Both the position numbers and the translations under genes were made by a program. The notes below the pieces were generated by a model. It was not told the origin of the DNA, did no database searches, and saw nothing but the letters and a program-made list of their open reading frames with translations. A DNA stretch of 64,000 nucleotides from Chaenocephalus aceratus. Its lineage: Eukaryota > Chordata > Actinopteri > Perciformes > Channichthyidae. The stretch lies in the NCBI GenBank assembly GCA_023974075.1, contig JAMFTG010000222.1:86001-150000 (forward strand), written 5' to 3'. Positions 34,183 to 46,600 of the stretch are shown in pieces (positions within the stretch are counted from its first letter, which is position 1; every line of letters starts with the position of its first letter).

Positions 34183-34249
<67 letters not shown>

Positions 34250-34408
34250 TAAAATGACTGGACTCATGTTTTTATACCACTACGATGAACAGTAATATTT
34301 TAGCTTGTTGTCCGATTGCTTCCTGCTGCAGTTGAATCCAGAGAGTAAATCTAACTCAGGTTGGAGGGGTTTTGGGTGTTTGGGGGGGGGGGCCGCTGAA
34401 CGAGCCTT
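33515..34408 (-). other. g3bp1: Probable g3bp1 3' UTR
   Basis: This follows the g3bp1 stop on the - strand. A candidate poly(A) signal ATTAAA lies at 33520-33515. It contains a (GT)n run at 34190-34247 and purine-rich stretches. The true end is not determined. Confidence 0.4.
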
Positions 34409-34672
34409 TTATTGGCGCGGGTTGGGGTAGCGACTCTCGCTGGGCCCCGCTCCTCGTCCAGAGCCGAAGCTGGGTTTCTGTGCCATGCCTCCTCGGGCGG
34501 GGGGGCCTCCTCCTCCTCCTCTTCCTCCTCCTCCTCCACCGCCGATCCTCTCTCTAGGACCTCCAGGACCCCCAGGACCTCGAGGCCTGACGTCCCGCCG
34601 GTCGCCTTCCCGAGCCGAACGGGTCTTTTTCTCCTCGACGTTCAGACGCACGCTGCCTCGGAACATTATGGG
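34409..34672 (-). CDS. g3bp1: g3bp1 exon 12 (end of RRM, RGG tail, stop)
   Basis: Acceptor cccgcag at 34679-34673. Phase 0, residues 410-496. It begins [18 protein letters not shown] (last RRM strand), then Arg/Gly-rich. A (cct)n trinucleotide stretch at 34505-34540 encodes the poly-Gly/Arg run. TAA at 34411-34409. Confidence 0.95.
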   Translation of the reverse strand, partial: PIMFRGSVRLNVEEKKTRSAREGDRRDVRPRGPGGPGGPRERIGGGGGGGRGGGGGPPARGGMAQKPSFGSGRGAGPSESRYPNPRQ

Positions 34673-37600
34673 CTGCGGGGGGGACACACAGGGTAAAGAT
34701 TAAAAACCTGGTCTTTCATTCTAAGCATCGTTGTTGTTATGATCGCTGTCGGGTCTGATTGGTAATCTAATTGTATTTTTCTGTGTTCTTTTAACCTCGC
34801 ATGTTCGGTAGCCTGACCTTCCTCTTTCTGCATGCTGCACCCTGTGAGCTCTGTAGCATGCATGTTCATCAATAAACACTTTAATAACAAAAAACCTGGT
34901 CATTATTTTGTTTAATTTGAAATTAGAATAAACGGTTTTTTCTCTCCAGAAAAAAACCTGATTTCAGGATAAAAAAAAAAAAAAAAGTATTTCTGGTGAA
35001 GTTTCAAAATGTTTGTTCTAATGCGTTTAAAAAACTCAATTACATGTAGCTCAAAGTCACCCCGATCTAAACACAGCTGATTAACGTTATTTCAATCCGT
35101 TTGGTTGAACAAACGATTCTGATTGGATAACTTAACGGGCAGGAAGTAAATCTTTTATCCGTTTTATTTCCTGCAATCTGTGTCGATGTATTTCCCTCTG
35201 CACTTTTCACCTGTATCCGCATTATGTTATTAATCGAATGCTTCGATGGTATATATACAGGAGCAGACTGAACAGAAAGCAGCTCTGGGTGGTTTCTAAA
35301 CAGATAAATGATGCAGCATCCGGTGAAAGATTGAATAGCAACAGCTACTTGGAGTATTCGTCTCACCCGGTTGCTCAGGATCTTCTGAACGGGTTCAGAG
35401 TCGTCGAACACCACGAAACCAAAGTTTGGAAGTTTCCCTCCGCTGTTGATCCTCAGCTCCAGGACTGTACCATATTCTGTAGAAGAGGGGGGGGGGGGGA
35501 CATGTTTAATTCACTCTCACAGCAGGTACAACACTGAATTTCCCCACGGGACGGCCACTGCTGCGCTTCAAGGTTGTCGTAAAACGTGACATGAAGGCTC
35601 TGGACAACTGGGAGAGTCCCGGGCGAAGTGGCGCCAGCAGCTGCGCGAAGGTGGTGACACAAAGACTGGATTCGTGGACTTGCTCAAAAACGTGGACATA
35701 ATGCATCTCTCCGATTGCGCTGTACAATCTCTTGCTAATATATATATAATGTGTGAGACTTACGCTCAAAGAACTCCTTGAGCTCCGTCTTGTCCACATC
35801 GTGAGGAACGTTCCCCACAAACAGCTGCTGGGCGTCGGGGTATCGAACCACGCGGCGACTCTCCGTCTCTCCTTGCTCTCCTTCCCGCACTGAGAGAATA
35901 TGGAATACAGACAGCACATGAAACGACATGACCAGGATACAAGCTGTATATATGCACATCACGCCTTAATTAGAGGCAGTCTAACCTGTGTGTGTTTAGT
36001 GTTTCCCCTTTATACAAATAGCGGCAGCGCAGCATCAATATGCGCACCGTTGCTAGGGGGCCAGACAGGTACAAAAAATATATATATTTTATTTAAATAA
36101 TAATAAGTGGCGCCCCCTAGTGCTCTTTTTGATTGTTCGTTATGTGGATCATTTCATTACAGGCCACTTGTTAGACGCTTTTATCCAAAGCCACTTTCAT
36201 ACTCAGTACTGTGGACAGGAGCAATTTGGGGTGAAGAGTCTCAGGGACACAACGACATGCTGACTGCAGTGGGGTTTGAACCCGTGACCCCAACGCACAA
36301 CCCACTGCGCCACACGCCTCCCTTTGTAGTATTTGTGTTACTGTATGTTCTATAAAGGTGTATTTTGCTAAATCTTGAGACAGTGCCACTGCATGTGCCT
36401 CAAGAGCCTTTCTTGTGCTGGCAGACACATCGAAACATATTTCATTTCATTTGTATTTGTCCCGCTCATGGTACGCAAAACCAAATGTACAATAATTGCC
36501 ACAAAACATTACTCCACCTTTGAGCGAGAAGGAGCAGGGAGAAGAATAACATCTTATGTGACCTGCCCCTTTCTAAAAAAACAAATATATACAAATACAT
36601 GGTCTGCCCTTCATAATATTTTTTTTTTGTCCACAGCCAAACATAACAGTATCTTAGGACACTAAGAGAAACACACACAAAAAAAAACTTATTTCTCACT
36701 TGACGGTTAACGGAAAGAAACAAAACACCAAAACATGTATAAGGAAAAGAAGAGTGCAACACCCTCATCTGAGTCCTACTGGAGAAGAAGGTGGAAAGCG
36801 ACGCATGATGATAATATAACAACAACAACAACAACAACAACAAAGGCACCCGCAAATACAGAGGAGACATCACATCAAAGACATCAAAGACATGAAGGAC
36901 CAGAGTACATGGGAAGCAGAATGTGAATACGTCTATCGTCCCATCTTTCTTAATTTATACTTCTTTAACTGAAAAATACAATTCTTTAGATCCTTGTGTT
37001 GAGAATTCCACACTTGTACACCAACTACCGAAATACACATTTGTTTAAGAGGAGTCCTTGCATATGGATGCTTAACATTTAATTTCCTTCTGTGGTCTTC
37101 CTTGTCTGATCCAAAAACAACTGTAGTAAACATGCTGCCCTGTGCATTACTGATAACGTCTGCAGCTCAGCTCTGTCTTCGGCGGGGCGCACTTCACACA
37201 TAAAGAAATTCCACGATCACATGTTGCTGCCTTTGCACCGTTGCCATGACTCCTAGGGGAAACACTGGTGTGTGTACCTGGTCTGGGTCCTCTGTGTACT
37301 GGTGGAGGTCCTCCTGGTCTCTGTTCTCTGTTCGGCCTCTGGTCTCTCTGTGGTCTCGTTGCTGCTGTTTGAGTCTCTGACTTCACCTCGGCTCTCGGCT
37401 GAAACAACAACACACACTTTGTTAGAAACAGAAACACACACACACTTTGTTAGAAACAGAAACGGAGCAGCTTCTCTGCTGGGAGACGTGAGGGATATAA
37501 CTTTGATAAACATCATAAAAAGGCGCAGCCAGTGAGGGAAGTGTGTGACCTGCTGGCTTCATATCGACTCAAAGATATCAAACATTTTGGAAGTCTAACC

Positions 37601-40600
37601 CAGCCTCAGTTTGAAAAGAACATCTCGTAGCAAAAACTAGAAAGTAGTAGTCGCGTTAACAGGTTCTTCAAAGACTGAAATCATACAGACTGCTGTCGGA
37701 TAGATTATCACATCCTACAGATATTTTAGGAGACGTACCGGTGCTGTGGGGGCTTTGACGACGTGAGGGACCCCTGAAACTGGAACGGCTCCACTGGGAG
37801 GAAGATTCTTACTGGTGACGGACGCCCAGGAGAACTGCTGCAGGGAGACAGAGAGACATTTAGTCATGTGACCGTGCTGTAGTTCCTTTATAGCCCAACA
37901 TTAGCCGCCTTTAGCTTAGCGGTGGTGATGTGAAGTCATGTGACCGTGCTGTAGTTCCTTTATAGCCCAACATTAGCCGCCTTTAGCTTAGCGGTGGTGA
38001 CGTGAAGTCATGTGACCGTGCTGTAGTTCCTTTATAGCCCAACATTAGCCACCTTTAGCTTAGCGGTGGTGACGTGAAGTCATGTGACCGTGCTGTAGTT
38101 CCTCTATAGCCCAACATTAGCCGCCTTTAGCTTAGCGGTGGTGACGGGAAGTCATGTGACCGTGCTGTAGTTCCTTTATAGCCCAACATTAGCCACCTTT
38201 AGCTTAGCGGTGGTGACGTGAAGTCATGTGACCGTGCTGTAGTTCCTCTATAGCCCAACATTAGCCGCCTTTAGCTTAGCGGTGGTGACGGGAAGTCATG
38301 TGACCGTGCTGTAGTTCCTTTATAGCCCAACATTAGCCACCTTTAGCTTAGCGGTGGTGACGGGAAGTCATGTGACCGTGCTGTACTTCCTTTATAGCCC
38401 AACATTAGCTTTTTACTACAGTAATCATAAACTGGTGTTAATGTGTGGAGATTATCCTGATGAACTCAACTTGTAAGGATCATAAACGTTTGTCATTTTC
38501 TGCAACAATTCAAAATCAAGTGGAGAAATAGATTTTTTTGTGGAGGGAACCAGGGAGATGTTTCCTTCTGGGTCGGACTACACAAATACATCCTCTGTGC
38601 GCCACTATTTCTCCCCAATGCACCATGTTCAGACGTACCCTGTTTTCTTCTGGAGCGGCAGGTGTTGGTTCGGCGACGATGGGTTCAGCTGTGGGGGGAG
38701 GGGCGGCGGCCGGGCTTTTCTCCGTCTGCTCGTCCGATGTGTTTGTTTCCGTTTGCGTCTCCAGCGGCGTTTCAGGCTTCAGCTCCACGACCTCGACCTC
38801 CTTCTCCTCCTCAGGTTCTGGTTCTGGACTCGCTGCAACTTCTTCATCGTCTCCGGGGGCCATCGGTTCTGAACTGGAAGGAAAATATCTGCTGATTCTA
38901 CTGATTTTTTTGGGGGACAATTGTTCTCCACAACCTCAGATGAAGCCCTAACAGGAAGTAAAAGATCCTCACCAGGGTGTGGGGTCGTAGAAAGGAGCCG
39001 AGTCCTCCTGAGCGATGTCGGGGGAGGGGATCCTCTCCTCGATCTCCTCCACCTCATCCTCAGACTCTGGAAACAAACGATAAAAACATGATCAGGAAAA
39101 CAAAAAGAACCCTTTTTCTATTGAACTCTGAAAACTATCCCAAGAAACCCACAATGCAACACTGCATGACGCTTTATAGCAGGGGTGTAAAAAGTCCGGC
39201 CCGCGACTTCATTCTATGTTGCTTGCAAAGAATATAATGACTTTATAATACGGTTACATGCCGCTATAGGCCCACAGCCACAGAAGCACAGTGTCCATAA
39301 ACTACATGTCCCACAATGCATCTCATTTGGTGACATGCGCACTGAACAGACTTGCAGTTATTTTCCCTAGACTTCTGCTTTCAGACGGAGTTATTTAGGA
39401 AGTTATTTCCCTATATGATAATAATCCAATGCAGAGGCAATAATGTAATATAATACATTGTTTTATATAGATGGAGAGATAGATAGTAGGGATGGGAATT
39501 TGAAAGCAAATGTATACTCCAATATTCGACCCCTCAAAAAACGGTTAACCGAAATGTATATATCCTATACACAGGGTATATGCAGGAATCCTGAAGTCAA
39601 ATTTAATACCTTTTAAGACCTTTTTTAAGACCCTTTCCATACATGTTAAGACCTCATCGCAACTTCGAGTTCTAACCGGTTACATTGGCGACACTTTATC
39701 TCACATTTACTATTGATTGTAAGATAGCACAACTAAACAGAGTGCAGACAGACTACTGAAGCCTCCTCTCCACATGACCTTCAACCTCTCTGTGAAGGTC
39801 AGGGTTAATGCAGCATGCTGCTTTATTGCTTCTGTGTTCTTTCATTCCAGTAGAACTCCTCAGAAACCATTAGAAACCAGTATTTGACCAATAAACAAAA
39901 CAATTGACAAAACTTTGAAATATTAAATATTAAACTTCATGAGCTTCAGCGGGGTAATGCCATATAGGAGCTCCCTCACAAATACCCAGGGGTTAAATTG
40001 GGCTGGGGCTGTCCGGGGCCAAGCCCGGCACATAGGACGATGCTCTGACGTCATCACCCTCACACATTTGTCATATGTTTACAAAAAACGATATATATGT
40101 TAAGACTTTTCTCGTTCTTAATATAGACTATATTTAGGGTCGATATGTGTTGACCTTACTTTAAAATAGCAGATCTCTGTGACCGGATATAGTTTGGCTT
40201 AGAGCCCGGCCCCACGAGGACGCATACAGAAAAATGCAAATTCAAAAAGTAGTACGTATGTAGTACATATGCCAGGCCTGTAAGTGGCGCTGCTGCCACA
40301 AAATACACCAAAAGCAGCGAAGAAGACCCCGGAGCATGGTTGTCATGGTCGCCCTTCTGTATATTCTCCGCGGTGGACGGCGTGTTCTCCTGCTGTATAT
40401 CTCTCAGGTAGTCCACCAGCAGATAAACCCCTCCCCCCCCACAGAGCGGAGCAAGGCAACGAAACTTAAAATAAGAAGCAGCATTTTATGGCACGCTATG
40501 CATGGGGCCACCTTGAGGGGGTTTCCCGACATGTTGTTTCAGTAAATTAAAGGGTGTTTCATGTTGTCGTTGCTGTGGACCTTCTTAATACCTTGGAAAA

Positions 40601-43600
40601 TGCCGTTTAATACTTTTTAATAGCCTTAATTTTCGCTAAATTGATTTATCAACTTTTAATACTTTTTAAGACCCCGCGGACACCCTGTATATAATAAAAA
40701 AATTGGGTGAAAAAAAAAATGCAAACATTTTTTTCTCATGTTTGGGGAGAAATAAATACATGTTCAAATAAGTGTAGAAACCAAGTCGAATTTGTCAAAT
40801 GTATTGAACTGGTGATCACAGTTTGACAGCTATAGACCTACAGCTTTCATGTGTGGAGGCATTCACAATCAGCTGTAGAGAAGACCCTCAGCTGGAACGG
40901 AGGTTGCGGGTATAGCAAGGTATAGCATGTATATAAGTTTAATTTGGCATAGTTTGACCTCTACACCGCATTCACTAACCTGGTCAAAATATTTCCACAC
41001 ATTACTCCTTTTTGACGCCATGTCTGTGTAGGACTCTTCTTGGAGTGTAAATAACTACCGGACTATGACTGGTAAAATATGTTGAATACCGGAAAAACTT
41101 AAATCTCTCCTGTCAAAATGTCTATGTACTTTGCCGCCACACACGGTTGCCAAGCAGCGCTTATTGTTGTTTAGGCTGGCCACTCATGTGTCGAGTGTTG
41201 ACAGGGGGCGGGGGAGCACGCTCATGAACTGTTAGCGCCGGAACCTCGCAACGGCTGCGGAGCTCATTTGCGCCACATTTGGGCCTAAGATGAGGGTTGA
41301 GTCTGCGTGATCTGCGTGTAGGGAGGGGCAGCAGCCGTATCATTGGCCAGAACTAGCTAGATCTGATGGATTTGGACATAAACGCGAGTGAAGTATAACC
41401 GTACACGAGAGAGAGATCAGCACCTGCAGCTCTGCCCGCTGTGAGGGGCCGGTGAGCGGAGCAAAACACACCTTTAGACCCAACACATTTAGCTATGGCA
41501 CTGTCGTATATATATATATATATTGAAGTATTCAATTTGATAATATATAATCAACTTAAACATACCTCCCCAAAAAAAAATTAATACAAATATTAATAAC
41601 TCATATTCGAATACCTGAATAATTTCGAATATTCGAATAATCATTCCCATCCCTAATAGATAGAGGGATAGATGGATGGAGAGATAGATGGATAGAGAGA
41701 TAGATGGAGAGATAGATGGATGGATGGATAGATGGAGAGATAGATAGATGGATAGATAGATAGATGGAGAGATAGATAGATGGATAGATGGAGAGATAGA
41801 TAGATGGAGAGATGGAGAGATAGATAGATGGATGGAGAGATAGATAGATGGATGGATAGATAGATGGATAGATGGAGAGATAGATGGAGATAGAGGGATA
41901 GATGGATGGAGAGATAGATGGATAGAGAGATAGATGGAGAGATAGATGGATAGATGGATAGATAGATGGAGAGATAGATAGATGGATAGAGAGATAGATG
42001 GAGGGATAGATAGATGGATAGATAGATAGAGAGATAGATGGAGAGATAGATAGATGGATGGAGAGATAGATAGATGGATGGAGAGATAGATAGATGGATG
42101 GAGAGATATATAGATGGATGGAGAGATAGATAGATGGATAGATGGATAGATGGATAGATGGATGAGAGATTGATAGATGGATAGATGGAGAGATAGATAG
42201 ATGGATGGAGAGATAGATAGATAGATGGATGGAGAGATAGATGGATGGAGAGATAGATAGATAGATGGATGGAGAGATAGATAGATGGATAGATGGATGG
42301 AGAGATAGATAGATGGATAGATAGATGGATAGATAGATGGAGAGATAGATAGATGGATCGATGGAGAGATAGATGGAGAGATAGATGGATAGATGGATAG
42401 ATGGAGAGATAGATGTTTGTCTCAGTGGTCCCTTAAAGCACTCGGCACCTCCCAGCCGAGTTCTTACACAAACCAAAGATTCTCTGTGTGCAGCCTTCGC
42501 ACGCCAGAAACGCACTGACAGCACAACTGGTCGGCTTAATAAGCTGCAGGGACCGTGGACCCATTTTGACCTCACGTTGGTGTTGATGCTTCATGTACCT
42601 TTCAGAGGTACGAAGACCAATCAAATCTAAAATGGACAGTGTTTATACACGTTGTGACATTTCTAAAGAAAACAACTCTGAATTAACCATCTTCAGCCGA
42701 ATAACGCACGGTAAAGGATCACATCTAAAAGGAGAAGACTACGAGGCGACAGGAAAGAGAAACCCAACAATTACAACCGAAGAAACATTCAAAAAGACGG
42801 GCGTCCTCTCACCTTCTGGAGGCTCTGAATCGGAGTCTCCGAACACCTCGTCTTGGTAACGAAACACGTCGTTGTGAACGTAGAATTTGTTCGCAACAGT
42901 TCCCTGCAGGACGAACAAATACCGTTAAACACTACATCAACGTTTCCTGTAAGAAAACACCCAAAGATACATTTATTTCAACCTAAGGATGCCAAACCCT
43001 GACTGTAAAGCGTCTAGAAGTCTGAGACCCGATAAACATTCATCCGTTTGGCATCTTGCAATCTACTTACCGTAGTTTTCGGACTATAAGCCGCAGGTGT
43101 TTTAATGTCTAACTACCGTATGCAAGCAGTCCAGCCTTTCGGAACCCGTTGGTGACCGTGGATGTTTTGACACTCCTCCACGCCGTCAGGATCCACTCGC
43201 AAACTTGAGCGAAAGTTGCTTTTCGCATGCGACCAGTTTTGGTGAATGATCTATCGCCGCTAGTCATCCACGCCTCCCACTGAACGAAGGGTTTGTGCAT
43301 GAAAACTTCCTTTGCACAAACCGTCTCGCTCTCGTAATGTCTGTCTGCCTTGCTCCCGTTCCGTCTCTCGTACCACTCTCGGTTCCACTTTTACGCGCTA
43401 CCTGTCTCACCGGCCTCCAGCTTTTCCTGCTGGAGCCCGCCGCTTAAAGGTGGCGGGCGCGGACCAGCCATAGAGCCCATAGAGTTACAGGTGGTGGACT
43501 GTAACCTGTAAAATCCATAGATTCAGGAGGCCCCCTAGTGGCCGTTAGCTGTAAAAATCCATAGATTAGCCGCAGGGTCGAAAAATGCGGAAAAAAGGCG

Positions 43601-46600
43601 TGGCTTATAGTCCGAAAATTACGGTAGTTATCACCGCAATAAATCGTATTTAATTTAGTCTTAATGTACATTATTTCACATTCCGTTCTTGTCGATATCA
43701 TATTCTACATGTTTATAGACTTCTTGCACTATTACTTATTTGTATTTTATTATATATGTTGCATTGTTGGAGGAGCTCAGGTCAGAAGAATGTCATTGCC
43801 ATTTCTACTCTGTAGCTTGGTGCACATCAGACGAGTTAAGATGAAACGTTATGTATCCCCGAGGGGAAACTCAGGCGTGAACAGCGGCAACATCGACAGA
43901 ATGAAAAACAGGATTCACACAAAATAAATTACAAAATCAAAATGCAGCAAAAATAAAGCGATTATTAAAACATATTTTGTAAGACATTAAAACCTACGGT
44001 AACACTTTATATTAAGGTACACATTCACCATCAACTAGTTGTTAATTAACATCTATATTAGCAATGTATTGGGTCTTTTTTAGTCATTATAAAACACTTA
44101 TTAATGCCTTATTCTACATGACCATATGCTACAAGTACTAAGCCGTTAGTTACGAGTTTTTGCTCAATAACCCTCCAATTAGTGCTGATTTAATGGAAGG
44201 AAGTTGTTGTAGATGAGTTTAGGTCTTAATATGCTCTGCTCAATATGGGCCGAATAAGGCAGCAGCACCACACGAATAGTAATTCTCTCATAATAACTCC
44301 TAATAAATATGATTCTTAGGTAACAAGACCTGAAACTAAACGTGTTAATTGTGTCAAAATGACATATTTCTAACTCAGAATAAGTCTCTTACGTCCACAT
44401 GAACAACAAACACTGTATTCACATCTAAAAAAAAGTCACTTTGTTTAATCTGTTATTCTAAATGTTTGGGAGCGCCAGGGTCTGATAGGAACGGAGAATC
44501 CTTCAAACACGGGAAAGGCTTCCAGCTTCATCTTCCTGTACTATCAATGACCTGACGACGAGGACGCCATGATCACTTTCGATACAGGGTGGTCTTCGGG
44601 GTTTTCTGTCATGTCACTGTATATTCTGGTTTATTAAATACACCGTATTTAATTTAGTTTTAATGTACATTATTTCACATTCTGTTCTTGTAGACATCAT
44701 ATTCTACATGTTTATAAACTACCGTACTTTTCGGACTATACGCCGCGACTTTCCCCCCCCATTTATTTGTACAGCTAACGGCCACTAGGGGACCTCCTAA
44801 ATCTATGGATTTTACAGGTAAAATTAACCACCTTTAACGCTACGGGCTCTAGGACCGGTCCGCGCCCGCCACCTCTAAGCGGCGGGCTCCAGCAGGAAAA
44901 GCTGGAGGCCGGAAAAGAGTGAGACAGGTAGCGCGCCAAAGTAAAAGTGGAACCGAGAGACAGAACGAGAGCGAGACAGACGGACAGTTTAGCTGCTGCG
45001 GCTCATATGCAGCTGCGCTTTGTAGTCCGAAAAGTACGGTAGTTGTTAATTAACATGTATATTAGCTCTTTATTAGCCATTATAAAAAACGTATTAATGC
45101 CTTATTCTACAAGTACTAAGCCATTAGTTCGAGTTTGTTTGCTCGCTCTAATTAGTGCTTATTTATTGAAAGTTGTTGGATATGCGTTTTGGTTAATACC
45201 TCACAAATATGGTTTATAATTATGTAACAAGACATGAAAGTGTTAAGTGTGTCGAAATAACTCAATTAGGCGTTTCCAACTCAGAATATGTTCCCTATTT
45301 TAAAGTGAAGTCTCGTTCATAACCACTAAGCTAGTAGTTTGACTCTAATATGTTAATGAACAACTAGTTGACGGAGAATAAGTGGACCTTAAAGTGCTAC
45401 CAGACCTTTGAATTAGGATTAGAAGTGTGAAACCGACCTCTGGTGCCAGAACGAAGGTCTGCATGAACTTCCTCATGGGCTGCATGTTGTTGGACAGCTC
45501 TCCCATCACCTGCACCACCACGCCCTCGTTCAGCGTGGCGTGAGCATCGACGTGTCGGATCTTAGTGTGGCAGTCGCGGAAACTCAGAGCCATTACCCTC
45601 TTGTGGATCTCCTGAGGGAAAGAGAGAGGAAGTCAATGGAACTGGAGTCACAAGATGGAGGAACACCAGTTATTGTAGGTAATCATATATTGTTTCATGT
45701 ACAATATACGGAAAATCCCAAAATTTGGACTTGTTTTCATAATCTCAAAATCTGGACATTTTTCCCAATTCTGAATTTTTTCTGAAAATCTGATGTTTTC
45801 CAGAAATTTTTCTCAATTCTGACTTTTGTATGAAAATTCTGACTTTTTCTCAAAATATCAAATTCTTAAAATCTCAAAATGCTGACTTTTTCTATAAAAT
45901 GCTGACATTTTCCTGAAAATCTCAAATTCAGAGCATCAGCTAGTTCCTGAGCAGTGTCCTTCACATGCTGATATCCCAGAGAGGGAGTCACACAGTCACA
46001 AGATGGAGGAACAGAAAGCAGTATTCAATGTTTACTTCAGATTAGCTCCACGTCAGAAATGAGCATGCTTGATGTCTTTCTCCATAGAGGCTGAGTCATC
46101 ATGTTAATCACATAGCTATCATCTGCCTCAAGCAGTCCTGATGCTCTTCCAGGTAATCACACATCCTGTCATGTCCACAGCTACAGTTGGGATACCTTTG
46201 TTAGCATGTTACTCTGATATGGGAAGAGTACATTTTCCAACAACAACCAGGACAAAAGAGTTTTATTTTAAATGCTTTTATTGCAACCCGTGTTTTTAAA
46301 AAGTGCACATTCAACACATTCAGAGAAATCTAATAATGCCCGTCAAGAAGATTTGCTGCTCTGGCTTTCTCCAAGTATTAGACATTTATATCCCACTTCA
46401 AAATGCAGCAGCAGTGCGGACTTCACTTTACTCCGCACTCCTGGATATAAGACATTGGTGATATTGCCTTAAAATATTTATATCTTTGCAGAATAATGCA
46501 TTTCTTTATTTCGGCTGCTGTCGTAGTGCTGACGATGGGTTTTCCGGCATTGAGACAGTTTTTTAAAATGGATAAACTTGTTTTATAATGTCATGACACA

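Larger units (their letters stand above)
39067..42812 (-). other. g3bp1: g3bp1 intron 5: nested transposons and GATA repeat
   Basis: Holds hAT copy 2 (39180-39460), a 2.17-kb hAT (39487-41655) with an inner element (39571-40689), and a GATA-type array (41656-42414). 42415-42812 is single-copy. Confidence 0.85.
43998..45401. mobile_element. TIR element carrying a nested pogo-like MITE
   Basis: Left ggtaacactttatattaagg and right ccttaaagtgctacc form imperfect TIRs. Internal mirrored blocks (cttattctac, cattagttacgagttt/cattagttcgagttt) flank the insertion at 44720-45041. Confidence 0.6.
42904..45437 (-). other. g3bp1: g3bp1 intron 4: two pogo-like elements and a TIR element
   Basis: Contains 43068-43626, 43998-45401 (with 44720-45041 nested) and one copy of the intronic paralogue (44385-44640). 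A retroposon tail (tatccccgaggggaaactca) lies at 43852. Confidence 0.8.

Noticed and set aside
38538..38951. Plus-strand frames across g3bp1 exon 7
   Set aside because: Antisense shadows of the acidic coding exon.
41601..42575. 324-codon frame rich in [10 protein letters not shown]
   Set aside because: GATA-type tetranucleotide repeat, and it lies in a g3bp1 intron.
43109..43300. Intact transposase gene
   Set aside because: Only a C-terminal fragment of about 60 codons within a 559-bp element; the catalytic domain is absent.
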